64,000 bases of DNA from Longimicrobiaceae bacterium (GTDB lineage: Bacteria > Gemmatimonadota > Gemmatimonadetes > Longimicrobiales > Longimicrobiaceae), in NCBI GenBank assembly GCA_036375715.1, contig DASVBS010000025.1:36054-100053 (forward strand), read 5' to 3'. Below are positions 35,715 to 44,198 of the stretch, one piece after another. Under the pieces are notes generated by a model, which was given only the letters and a program-made list of their open reading frames with translations, was not told the origin of the DNA and did no database searches. The translations under genes and the position numbers were made by a program. Numbering within the stretch: position 1 is the stretch's first letter; the number at the start of each line of letters is the position of its first letter.

Positions 35715-37733
35715 CTAGGCAATCTCGGCCGTGGGACGTGGCGTCGCGGCCAGCGGCGCGTGCTCCGGCACTGGCGCTCGGGGCTGCCCGTGCGCGCGCA
35801 GTGGCTCGATGCATTCGGGGACCATCGCGCAGACGGCGCCCGCCAGCTCGTCGACCCTACCATCCACCAGCAGGCGCAGGAGTCGCTCGAGCCCCTGCTG
35901 CAGCTCGTCCGCGCCCCCTTCGGACCTCTCGACGATGCGAATCTTGTCGATGGTGGTGGGGATCGTCCTCTCGAACTCGGACATCAACTCCTCGTGGAGC
36001 TTCTCGCCCGGGCGGATGCCGGTGAAGACGATTGGCATCTCCGTGTACGGCTCCAGACCGGAGAGCCGGATGAGGTTTTCGGCCAGGTCGAGGATCCGGA
36101 TGGGCGGTCCCATGTCGAGCATCGAGATCCGATTGGCAGCTTCGGGTAGGGCCGCCGCCTGGAGCACGAGCTGAACCGCCTCGGGAATGGTCATGAAATA
36201 GCGGGTCATCTCGGGATGGGTGACGGTGACGGGGCCGCCCGCGGCGATCTGCCGCTGGAACACCGGCACCACACTCCCCTCCGAGCCCAGCACGTTGCCG
36301 AAGCGCACCGCTCGGCAGTCGGTGCGTCCGCCGTCCGTCGCGCGGGAGGCGAGAACGATTCGCTCGGCGATGCGCTTGGTCGCCCCCATCACACTCGAGG
36401 GATTGACCGCCTTGTCGGTGGAGATCAGGACGAACTTGCGCGCCTCGAAATCCGCGGCGGAGCGGACCACGGTAAGCGTGCCGAAGACGTTGTTGCGGAC
36501 CGCCTCGGAGATGTTCGCCTCCATCATCGGCACGTGTTTGTACGCCGCGGCGTGGAAGACGTAGGTAGGGCGGTACTGCTGGAAGATCTGCCGGACGCGC
36601 TGACCGTCGGCGACATCGGCGATGACCGGCACGACCTCCAGGTCGGGGTGTGCGCGCCGCAACTCGAGGTGCACGTAATACAGCGGGCTCTCCGCCTGCT
36701 CCAGCAGGAGTAGCCTGGCGGGGTGATGGAGGGCGACCTGGCGGGCGAGCTCCGAGCCGATCGATCCACCCGCCCCCGTGATCAGCGCGACCTGTCCTCG
36801 CAGGTCCACGGAGACCTGGTCGAGGTGGAGCCTGACCGGTTCCCTGCCCAACAACTCTTCCAACCGCACGGACCGGAGCTCGTGCAGGCGCACGCGGCCG
36901 TCGAGCATCTCGCGCAGCGTGGGAACGATCTTGAACTCGACGCCGAGGTTGGCGCAGTTCTCGGTGATGCGCCGCATCTCCTCGCGAGTGGCCGAGGCAA
37001 TGGCCACCACCAGCAGCTCGATGTGATGCTCGCGCGTCAGCGCGGGGAGGTCACGGGTGCCGCCGAGGACGCGCACGCCGTGAATCTCCATTCCCACCTT
37101 GAGCGGATTGTCATCCACCAGGCCTACCGGGCGGATCCCGCTCCTGGGATCCATGCGGATCTGGCGGAGTAGCTGCGCCCCGACGTTGCCAGCCCCGATG
37201 ATCAGGGTCCGCTTCCCCGTTTGGCCTGCCTGCATCGTTCCGCGCTCGCGAATCCAGCGCACACCGAAGCGGATCCCGCCGAAGAACAGAACGGCGAGCA
37301 TCCAGTCCAGAGCCAGGATCGAGCGCGGGAACTTCCCCAGGTAGCCGGCGAGGAAGAGCGCGGAGACGAACAGGGCGGACCCGAAGGTCACCGCCTTGAT
37401 CAGCGCGACCAGGTCATAGAGCCCGACGTGCCGCCACCAGCCGCTGTACAGGCGGAAGACGGCAAACCCCATCAGCCGCATGCACAGGAGAAAGGGCAGC
37501 GTGATCCAGAAGAGCTCCCGGTACGCAGGCGGAACGTGAAGGTCGAAGCGAAGCGCGAAAGCGATCGCATAGGCCAGCGGGATCAGCACGAGGTGCAACG
37601 CCAGCACGATCGCACGTCTGTGATTCAGGAGGGGATCCGGCAGGCGCTCCAGACTCGCCAGGGAGGAAGCACGGACAGCCGCATCCTCGCGCGATCGAGG
37701 AGCGGAGACGGAGGAGGACGGCGTGGGGTTCAT
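35715..37733 (-). CDS. PglF/CapD/WbpM-like UDP-sugar 4,6-dehydratase, membrane-bound
   Basis: 672 residues from the ATG at 37733; a second ATG two codons upstream (37739) is equally possible. Four N-terminal transmembrane helices (about 45-165) precede a Rossmann domain with GAGNVGAQL and then the catalytic SDR domain with TGAGGSIGSEL. The active-site stretch STDKAVNPSSVMGATK has Met where SDRs usually have Tyr, as in the PglF/WbpM group. The enzyme converts UDP-GlcNAc to the 4-keto-6-deoxy sugar, first step to bacillosamine, QuiNAc or FucNAc. The PglE/PglD partner functions are encoded as one fusion at 58844. The C-terminus ends with a Pro/Ala tail. Confidence 0.92.
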   Translation of the reverse strand: MNPTPSSSVSAPRSREDAAVRASSLASLERLPDPLLNHRRAIVLALHLVLIPLAYAIAFALRFDLHVPPAYRELFWITLPFLLCMRLMGFAVFRLYSGWWRHVGLYDLVALIKAVTFGSALFVSALFLAGYLGKFPRSILALDWMLAVLFFGGIRFGVRWIRERGTMQAGQTGKRTLIIGAGNVGAQLLRQIRMDPRSGIRPVGLVDDNPLKVGMEIHGVRVLGGTRDLPALTREHHIELLVVAIASATREEMRRITENCANLGVEFKIVPTLREMLDGRVRLHELRSVRLEELLGREPVRLHLDQVSVDLRGQVALITGAGGSIGSELARQVALHHPARLLLLEQAESPLYYVHLELRRAHPDLEVVPVIADVADGQRVRQIFQQYRPTYVFHAAAYKHVPMMEANISEAVRNNVFGTLTVVRSAADFEARKFVLISTDKAVNPSSVMGATKRIAERIVLASRATDGGRTDCRAVRFGNVLGSEGSVVPVFQRQIAAGGPVTVTHPEMTRYFMTIPEAVQLVLQAAALPEAANRISMLDMGPPIRILDLAENLIRLSGLEPYTEMPIVFTGIRPGEKLHEELMSEFERTIPTTIDKIRIVERSEGGADELQQGLERLLRLLVDGRVDELAGAVCAMVPECIEPLRAHGQPRAPVPEHAPLAATPRPTAEIA

Positions 37734-38352
37734 GGGCATCCATCTGCGAAGCAAGGTGGTTCGACCCCTTGTCCGAAATAGTCCCATCTTCGGTGGCCAC
37801 TCGGAGCTCCCGGTGGCCTCTGCGAGCTCAAGTCGACGTCGATCCGGATCCGGGTTGGGGTGGTCGGAATGCATGATTCCGATGGCATCGGGAGCACAGC
37901 GACGCCGGAGCGACCGGGGCGAACCGCTCCGCAACGTGCCGGATTCCCGGCGTAGCTGAACCACGTCGGGCAAGGGGAGGACCAGCGGCGGGAAGAAGTA
38001 AGAAGCTAGGAAATGCGGGAAAATCCAGGAAAGGCGACTGATCAGAAACGCGGAGGTGAGGCCAAAATCTGATGCAAAAGGTCAACGGAATCAAGCACGC
38101 CTACCACACCCCCAGGGCGGATCCGCCCCCGCGCCGTCGCGCGGCTCGTGGCTTCCTTCATTGTTGCTTGGTTATTGCAAAATGCAAGAACTCTTGCAGG
38201 AGACAAGACTGTCTGAGTCATCTCCTGTCTACTTTGTAGCTTCCTATCTAATTGCCCCTAAACTACCTACGGCCATTTTGGGTCCTTTCGGGTTTTGCGG
38301 TCCCGCCCTTGCGCCAGGCGGCAGACCGTCCGTCCAGGTCGCAGAGACCCAC
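37734..38352. promoter_or_regulatory. Divergent regulatory region between PglF-like gene and riboswitch leader
   Basis: About 620 bases without a gene. The stretch near 38155-38290 is markedly less GC-rich than the rest of the window. It contains palindromes (TTGCAAAATGCAA at 38175-38187; TGCAAGAACTCTTGCA at 38183-38198) and an outer inverted repeat CAGGAGA/TCTCCTG (38197-38203 with 38221-38227). The promoter of the riboswitch transcript most likely lies here, but I could not fix its boxes. Confidence 0.6.
38183..38198. promoter_or_regulatory. Perfect 16-base palindrome, candidate regulator binding site
   Basis: TGCAAGAACTCTTGCA has seven-base arms and a two-base centre. It overlaps a second palindrome, TTGCAAAATGCAA (38175-38187), so the TGCAA half-site occurs repeatedly. 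Both lie about 160 bases upstream of the riboswitch, in the AT-richer part of the divergent region. Confidence 0.45.
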
Positions 38353-38439
38353 GACCGACGCTGCTCAGAGCAAAGCCGTCGAAAGGCGGTGACGCAGAGT
38401 CACGGGGCTAAAGCGGTGTAACCGCCACGCTCGCCGGTC
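38353..38439 (+). ncRNA. Cyclic di-GMP-I riboswitch aptamer (GEMM-I)
   Basis: The core GACGCAGAGTCACGGGGCTA (38391-38410) closely matches the GEMM-I consensus. CCGTC-GAAA-GGCGG forms the hairpin with the GAAA tetraloop, and GCGGT-GTA-ACCGC forms the second hairpin. A closing P1 stem pairs 38353-38360 with 38432-38439, with one mismatch. An intrinsic terminator follows at once and the first codon downstream is at 38513. The aptamer should sense c-di-GMP and control transcription of the beta-helix gene and perhaps genes beyond it. I cannot tell from sequence whether ligand turns expression on or off. Confidence 0.9.
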
Positions 38440-38480
38440 CGCCAGCGCATTCGATCTTCGAGCGCTGGCGTTTTTTTTTT
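38440..38480 (+). terminator. Intrinsic terminator, expression platform of the riboswitch
   Basis: CGCCAGCGC (38440-38448) pairs perfectly with GCGCTGGCG (38462-38470) and is followed by ten T residues. It begins one base after the aptamer P1 stem ends and lies 32 bases before the downstream ATG, the classic layout of a transcription-attenuating riboswitch. Confidence 0.93.
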
Positions 38481-38512
38481 GTGTTCTCCCGTCGTTTTTT
38501 CACCGAACCGCC

Positions 38513-40231
38513 ATGCGACTCTCCTCCGAAAGCCGGACAGTTGGTCGTCGTCGGATCGCCGCCGGGCGCGTACGCCGCTGGGCGGCGGTCGCCATCAGCT
38601 CGAGCTTTGTCCTGGGGGGCTGCGACGCCCCCGCCCCCACCGAAGTGCCTCAGGAGACGCGCGCCGATACCACGCAGTCGGCACAGGCGCCCGCGGAGCC
38701 GGAGTGGGATCGGGTGCTGGAGAACGTGACGCTGGAAGGAGACGTGGTGGTCCCGGCAGGTGAGCGCTGGTTGATCGGCCCTAACGTGCGCATCGCCGGG
38801 AACCTGCGCACCGATTCGGGCACCATCGCGATGCGCCCCGGCTCCAGCCTGCACTTCGTGGGCGCCGATCCCGAGAAATACGTCGGCGGCGGAATGGGCT
38901 ACGAACCGCAATTCGCCAACGACATCGGCCTGTGGATCGGGCGCTACGGAGTTCTGGACATCCGCGGCACACCCAAGACGGGCTGGAATCGGACGGGGAC
39001 CGACCCGACCTGGAAGCCGGACGACGAGTACTACATCGCCCCGACCGAGCCCGGTGACTACGCGCCGAAGCCCTGGAAGCCGGGAGACCCGATCCCGCAG
39101 GTCGATCCGCGCGTTCCGCCGGCGGAGGTGCTGAACGTTACTCGAGACATCCTCATCGAAGGGCCGGGGCACATCCACATCCACTCGGTCAAGCCCCAGC
39201 GCATCGAGTACGTCACGCTGAAAAACCTGGGGGTGAGCAACAAGGCCTCGCGGGGACCGGTGACCGGTCGCTACGCCCTCCACTTCCATCATGCAGGAGG
39301 GGAGGGAGAGAGCATCGTGCGAGGCGTCGCGGCGGTGAACAGCCGTGGTCGGGTGTTCGTACCGCACATGTCCAAGGGGATCACCTTCGAGGATGTGGTA
39401 AGCGTCAACAGTTGGGGAGACGGCTTCTGGTGGGATCTGGGCGACCGCAGCCAGGAGATCCAGGTCGATCACATGGCCGTGGTGGGGGTGAACATGCCCC
39501 GCAAGGTGAGCGGCGCGACCAGCCAGTACTCGGCGATCGTGCTGGGGGGTGGCGACAACATCTCCATCCGCAACAGCGTCGCGGCAGGCTCACGGGGGAC
39601 CAAGATCTCACATGGCTTCGACTGGCCCTCCAAGGCGGACAACAAGGGCCCGGCGGTGTGGGACTTCTCCGAGGGGAACGTAGCGCACAACAACCAAGGC
39701 TCGGGAATCCGCTTCTGGTTCAACAACGCGGATAACCACGTCGTCGAGAACGCCATCACCTACCGCAACGGCGCGGCCGGTGTCGAGAACGGCGCATACC
39801 GCAACGCCCATCGCTACATCAACGTGTTGATGTTCGACGACAAGTTGGTCGAGCATGCCTCCTCCATGCCGCACCGACTGGACGGAAAGGGAGCCCGCTT
39901 CGAGAAGATGACCGTCGTCAGCCCGAAGGGGCCGGCGCTCAGCATCGGCCGGTTGCGGCTTCCGCCGATGGTGCCGACCGAGTTCGTCGACTGCGACTTC
40001 GAGACGCTCGACGGCTCGCCCAAGGTTTCGCTGGACGCCCGGCAGGCGGAGAACCCGTTCATCGCGGTCTTCCGCAACTGCGACTTGACGCCGGATGATT
40101 TCAGGATCTCCGCGCCCTTCGCGAAGGGGTTGAAGGGCACGAACATCCGGATCGAGAACGCGGATGGCACCGGCTGGGAGATCACCCTCGACATGGCGGG
40201 CGGCCAGAAGGTGGTGCGGGAGCTGAACTGA
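38513..40231 (+). CDS. Secreted right-handed beta-helix lipoprotein (G8-like), riboswitch-controlled
   Basis: 572 residues with a basic N-terminus and lipobox LGGC (Cys at residue 37). After a linker, a G8-like opening (VTLEGDVVVPAGERWLIGPNVRIAGNLR) leads into a long right-handed beta-helix with repeated short strands and Asn/Gly turns (ISIRNSVAAGSRG, NVAHNNQGSGIRFWFNNADNHVVENAITYRNG). Such folds bind, cleave or epimerise polysaccharides; conserved HFHH and several WFNN/NNQGSG positions may be ligands, but no catalytic residue can be assigned. A paralog lies at 41893. The gene directly follows the c-di-GMP riboswitch, so it is probably a biofilm/glycan-related surface protein. Confidence 0.85.
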   Translation: MRLSSESRTVGRRRIAAGRVRRWAAVAISSSFVLGGCDAPAPTEVPQETRADTTQSAQAPAEPEWDRVLENVTLEGDVVVPAGERWLIGPNVRIAGNLRTDSGTIAMRPGSSLHFVGADPEKYVGGGMGYEPQFANDIGLWIGRYGVLDIRGTPKTGWNRTGTDPTWKPDDEYYIAPTEPGDYAPKPWKPGDPIPQVDPRVPPAEVLNVTRDILIEGPGHIHIHSVKPQRIEYVTLKNLGVSNKASRGPVTGRYALHFHHAGGEGESIVRGVAAVNSRGRVFVPHMSKGITFEDVVSVNSWGDGFWWDLGDRSQEIQVDHMAVVGVNMPRKVSGATSQYSAIVLGGGDNISIRNSVAAGSRGTKISHGFDWPSKADNKGPAVWDFSEGNVAHNNQGSGIRFWFNNADNHVVENAITYRNGAAGVENGAYRNAHRYINVLMFDDKLVEHASSMPHRLDGKGARFEKMTVVSPKGPALSIGRLRLPPMVPTEFVDCDFETLDGSPKVSLDARQAENPFIAVFRNCDLTPDDFRISAPFAKGLKGTNIRIENADGTGWEITLDMAGGQKVVRELN

Positions 40232-40252
40232 AGCGGGGAAGGGTCGGAGCGA

Positions 40253-40294
40253 GCAGAGAGGGTGGGCGGCGAAGGCGCCGTCCACCCTCTCTGC
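40253..40294 (+). terminator. Strong hairpin after beta-helix gene
   Basis: GCAGAGAGGGTGG (40253-40265) pairs perfectly with CCACCCTCTCTGC (40282-40294) over 13 bases, with further pairing inside. There is no U-tract, so it may stabilise the 3' end or terminate weakly. Confidence 0.6.
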
Positions 40295-40434
40295 GTCCGA
40301 GGGTCGAAGGTCACGTGGCGCGGCATGCTTTTTCCCAAACGGGTCCGCTCAGCCGACGTGCTCTCCCCGGGACTTTGAGCCGATCCCCTCGACTGGAAGT
40401 CCGAGCGCTCCTGACCCTGCTCACCGCATCCTCC

Positions 40435-41439
40435 ATGAATACCCGCCGAAATGACCCGAGGATCATCTTCGTAGTCGGCATGGCCAGATCGGGGACCAGC
40501 TGGATCGCGAAGGTCCTCTCGTTCGACTCCACCTTCAACTACTTCTGCGAGCCGGACAACCACGTGCATGTAGCGGGCGCCCAGCGCTACTTCCACTCAC
40601 TGTACCTGACCCGGGATCGGGGTGACGAGGCCTTTGATCAGCTTATCGACCGGGCAGTGCGCGGTGAGGTCTCGACGGCCTTCACCAGGAAGGAGGACGT
40701 CAGGGTCCTGGTGGAACGCATGCCGTGGCTGGGAATCCTCCGTCCATACCTGCACCGGCTGCTTCCGAGACGCCGCAGCGTCCTGCTGAAGCTGATCGCC
40801 TCCAACCTCGCCTTGGACCGTCTAGCGGCGCGGTACCCGGATGCCAGGCAGGTGTACATCGTCCGACATCCCTGCGGCGTGTTTGCCAGTCGCAAGAGAC
40901 TCGGCTGGACGCCCCAACCGCAGCGACTGCTCGAGGATGCCGTACTGGTGCGCGACCACCTGGAACCCTACCAGGAGTTGATCGCGTCCGCCGGTACCTA
41001 CTGGGAAAAGGCGGGGGCGTACTGGGGCGCCATCAACTACGTGGTCATGCGGCAGACACCACCCAATGGGCCACGAACTATCCTGCATTATGAGTGGCTC
41101 TGCGCGGACCCCGTACCGCACTTCCAAGCGCTCTACCGACATCTCGGTCTCGAGTGGAACAAACGAGCCGAGGCGTTCCTCTCGAACAGAGAAAGGCTCG
41201 ACCATCGCCCGTATTCCCTGCGACGGTACCCCCCGAACCAGATTGCAGCGTGGCAGAAGGAGGTGACGCCGGAGGACCAGGCAGCGTGCCGCCAATTCGT
41301 CGAGCCCTTCGGGTTACCCTACTACCGCGATTTCCAGCCTGATGTAGACCAACCTGCGTGGTTCACATCAGAAGCCGAGTCGCTGACATCGAAGGGAGTT
41401 GCGGTCGATCAAGCAGAAGTGCACCAGACCACGATTTGA
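40435..41439 (+). CDS. Sulfotransferase (PAPS-dependent)
   Basis: 334 residues from the ATG at 40435; the frame is open upstream to 40315 but without family sequence. The 5'-phosphosulfate loop is VGMARSGTSWIAKVL near residues 13-27. The 3'-phosphate motif is VYIVRHPCGVFASRKR near 140-155. These fit the Sulfotransfer family, which moves sulfate from PAPS to hydroxyls on glycans or lipids. Its position between two beta-helix paralogs in a glycan locus suggests the polysaccharide is sulfated. GC content drops towards the 3' end, which runs into a degenerate stretch. Confidence 0.88.
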   Translation: MNTRRNDPRIIFVVGMARSGTSWIAKVLSFDSTFNYFCEPDNHVHVAGAQRYFHSLYLTRDRGDEAFDQLIDRAVRGEVSTAFTRKEDVRVLVERMPWLGILRPYLHRLLPRRRSVLLKLIASNLALDRLAARYPDARQVYIVRHPCGVFASRKRLGWTPQPQRLLEDAVLVRDHLEPYQELIASAGTYWEKAGAYWGAINYVVMRQTPPNGPRTILHYEWLCADPVPHFQALYRHLGLEWNKRAEAFLSNRERLDHRPYSLRRYPPNQIAAWQKEVTPEDQAACRQFVEPFGLPYYRDFQPDVDQPAWFTSEAESLTSKGVAVDQAEVHQTTI

Positions 41440-41793
41440 AATCGTTTGGTCGGTGAGGGTGTATTCAGGTTCGGCTGGAAGGGGAAAGCATACAACTTCG
41501 TCATGCAATCCTTCGGTACCGATCCGACGTAGCACGACTTTCATGACTTTATAGATCTACGCCCTTCTCACGGAACGGTACGCGGGAGCATCACTGCGGT
41601 TCCTGAGGACGCTCTGCAAGCCTGGCTTCGGTGCCCCCGGGGATGCGTGCGGAGAGCTCGAGCGGGGAGTGAATCGATCTCTCTATCGCCCGAAGGCTCA
41701 AGTGTCTGGCGCCTTGCCCGCAACACCGTGAAAGAGTGCGGGTACACCCAGGGACTACCCGACTGGTTCGGAGCGAGGAACGTGCACTGGTAG
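41440..41793 (+). pseudogene. Possible decayed coding remnant after sulfotransferase gene
   Basis: In the same frame as the sulfotransferase gene, after its stop, an open stretch reads FRFGWKGKAYNFVMQSFGTDPT, then a TAG near 41530, then a longer stretch ending GYTQGLPDWFGARNVHW before a stop at 41791. The sequence is protein-like but matches no family I recognise, and has no start. It is less GC-rich than neighbouring genes. It may be the tail of a gene damaged during duplication of the beta-helix genes. Confidence 0.35.
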
Positions 41794-41892
41794 AGATCAG
41801 CGCGGACGAGATTAGCCGAAGCGCGCAGAGTGGGGCAGCACGCCAGGTGTGCCACTCGACCGCTCCTGCCTGGCATGCCGGATGGAGGAGTG

Positions 41893-43647
41893 ATGCAGGA
41901 GAACAATCCATCCCGAAGCAAGGCGAGACATCGCTGGATCCCAGCGACGCTGTGCTTCGTGCTGCCGATCGCGTCGGGGGCTTTCCTCCTGGCCGCATCG
42001 CCGCACCCCGTGACCTCGTCTGGCATTCGCCTTCGACCGTCACACGCATCGAAGCCTTCCGTTCTCCGGCAACAGGTCGAGTGGGACAGCGTTCTTGCGA
42101 ACGTGGAGATCCGTGGAGACGTCGTCGTACCCGCCGGAGAGACCTGGTTGATCGGGTCAAACGTCCGCATCGCGGGCAACCTGCGTACGGATTCCGGCAC
42201 CATCGCCATGCGACCCGGATCCAGTCTCCATTTCGTTGGCGCAGAGCCCGACCGCTACGTGGGCGGAGGAATGGGGTACGAGCCGCGCTTTGCCGACGAC
42301 ATCGGCCTGTGGGTAGGCACGATGGGCGTTCTCGACATTCGAGGAACGCCCAAGACCGGCTGGAACCGCACGGGAACGGATCCGACCTGGAAGTCGGACG
42401 ACGAATACTGGATTGCTCCCACCGAGCCCGGAGATTATCAGCCCCGGCGCTGGCACCCAGGCGAGCCCATCCCCCGCGTGGACCCCCGAGTTCCTCCGGC
42501 TGAAGTCATTAACGTCACCCGGGACGTTCTCATCGAAGGCCCAGGTCACATTCACATACATTCGCGTCGCCCGCAGCGGATCGAATACGTGACGCTCCGC
42601 GGGATGGGCATCGGGAATCGGGCCTCCAAAGGACCGGTGAAGGGGCGATACGCCTTGCACATCCACCACGGCGGCAACGGAACGCGTGGAACGATCGTTC
42701 GCGGAGTTGCGGCGATCGAAAGCGGAGGGCGCGTGTTTGTACCGCACGAGTCGCACGGCATCAGCTTCGAGGACGTCGTGAGCGTCAACAGCTACGGCGA
42801 GGGGTTCTGGTGGGACGTGGGAGACCGAAGTGACGACATCGTCATCGACCGGCTCGCCGTGATCGGAGTGCACATGCCGCGTGGACAGAGCGGACGAACA
42901 AGCATGCACTCGGCGATCGTCCTCGGGGGAGGTACCGGCATCGCGATCCGCAACAGCGTGGCGGCAGGTGCCCGGGGGAGCAAGATCTCGCACGGCTTTG
43001 AATGGCCTTCGCGAGCCGACAATCACGGGCCGGCGGTGTGGGAGTTCAACCGGGGGAATGTGGCCCACAACAACGAGGGTTCAGGGATTCGGCTCTGGTT
43101 CAACAACTCGGAGAACCACGTCATCGCGAATGCCGTTACCTACCGCAATGGCTTCGCCGGGGTCGAGAACGGGGCCTATCGAAATGCGCACCGATACGAG
43201 AACCTGCTGCTGTTCGAAGATCGCCTGGTACAACACGCGTCATCTCGACCACAGTCTATGGATGGCCGCGGCGCGCGATTCGACAACGTGACAGTAATTG
43301 CGGATCGCGGACCAGCTCTGAATATCGGGCGGCTCCGCCTCCCCCCGATGGTTCCCACCGAGTTTTTCGATTGCACGCTGGTGCCCGGTGACGGCGCTCC
43401 GAAGGTGTCGCTCGATGCCAGGCGGGCAGCCAATCCCTTTACTGCGATCTTCCGGAATTGTGACCTCTCACCGGAAGACATTCACGTCGCCCCGCCGTTT
43501 GCCCCTGGCCTGGCGGGTACACGCATCGTGCTGGAGGACGGCGATGGGACCGTCTGGGAGATCACGCTGGACATGAAGGCCGGCAAGAAGGCGGTGCGGA
43601 TGATTCCTGCAGCAGACTCGGCAGCAAGTCTTACTACTCTGCGCTGA
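41893..43647 (+). CDS. Secreted right-handed beta-helix protein, paralog of 38513
   Basis: 584 residues; ATG at 41893 with a strong GGAGGAG just upstream. It is collinear with the protein at 38513 from VEWDSVLANVEIRGDVVVPAGETWLIG to the C-terminus, and most positions agree by eye. The N-terminus differs: a hydrophobic signal (ATLCFVLPIASGAFLLAAS) without a lipobox Cys, so this copy is probably released or anchored by an uncleaved signal instead of lipidated. No riboswitch precedes it. The same polysaccharide-binding or -modifying role is expected. Gene duplication with divergent localisation is the simplest explanation. Confidence 0.85.
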   Translation: MQENNPSRSKARHRWIPATLCFVLPIASGAFLLAASPHPVTSSGIRLRPSHASKPSVLRQQVEWDSVLANVEIRGDVVVPAGETWLIGSNVRIAGNLRTDSGTIAMRPGSSLHFVGAEPDRYVGGGMGYEPRFADDIGLWVGTMGVLDIRGTPKTGWNRTGTDPTWKSDDEYWIAPTEPGDYQPRRWHPGEPIPRVDPRVPPAEVINVTRDVLIEGPGHIHIHSRRPQRIEYVTLRGMGIGNRASKGPVKGRYALHIHHGGNGTRGTIVRGVAAIESGGRVFVPHESHGISFEDVVSVNSYGEGFWWDVGDRSDDIVIDRLAVIGVHMPRGQSGRTSMHSAIVLGGGTGIAIRNSVAAGARGSKISHGFEWPSRADNHGPAVWEFNRGNVAHNNEGSGIRLWFNNSENHVIANAVTYRNGFAGVENGAYRNAHRYENLLLFEDRLVQHASSRPQSMDGRGARFDNVTVIADRGPALNIGRLRLPPMVPTEFFDCTLVPGDGAPKVSLDARRAANPFTAIFRNCDLSPEDIHVAPPFAPGLAGTRIVLEDGDGTVWEITLDMKAGKKAVRMIPAADSAASLTTLR

Positions 43648-44198
43648 TCGGAAGCCCGGGCGACGCAGGGTCAAAGTGGGCTCACGTTAGATCTTGCTTC
43701 GCCTGGATGCAGGTTCGATCGATGCCTCTCGCCTCAAAGCCCGGCTGAGAGGACCCGAGGCCACGATGCCGACGCTGAGCATTCGCGAGTTCAGGTCCCG
43801 GCTCGTCCTTCCGTGGTGGAGCCCAGCCGAGAACTGGGATACGACCTGACGCCGCGGCTCAAGAGGTTGATGTGGCATGCCTTGCGCGGAAGCCTGCTGG
43901 GCGGAAAACGCCTCATTGCGCAGGACTCGAGTCTGGGTGCCGGACCGCCGACGAGGGGTCGATTGGGAGCCGCTCGCACTCGTCCTATACAGCGGATCTG
44001 GTCCAGAGTCGAGAGTCCGTCCGCGCCCTGGGAAGGTGTGGTATCGGGCCAACGCCCTGTGGCGTCGCTCCGGCGCTCAGTGATTCCTACACCGCGATGC
44101 TGGCGGAAAGCATTGAGGTGCAGAGGTGACGGAACGCGTCTCTGGGCAGATCCTGCGTCGACGACCACAGTCACACCATTTGTCGGAGGCAGGAGCGC
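43648..44198. other. Intergenic region before ABC transporter gene
   Basis: 551 bases. Several overlapping frames are open but none gives a recognisable protein, and all are broken by stops or lack a start with a ribosome site. It may include decayed coding sequence and the promoter of the ABC transporter gene. The AGGAG at 44191-44195 serves the next gene. Confidence 0.45.
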
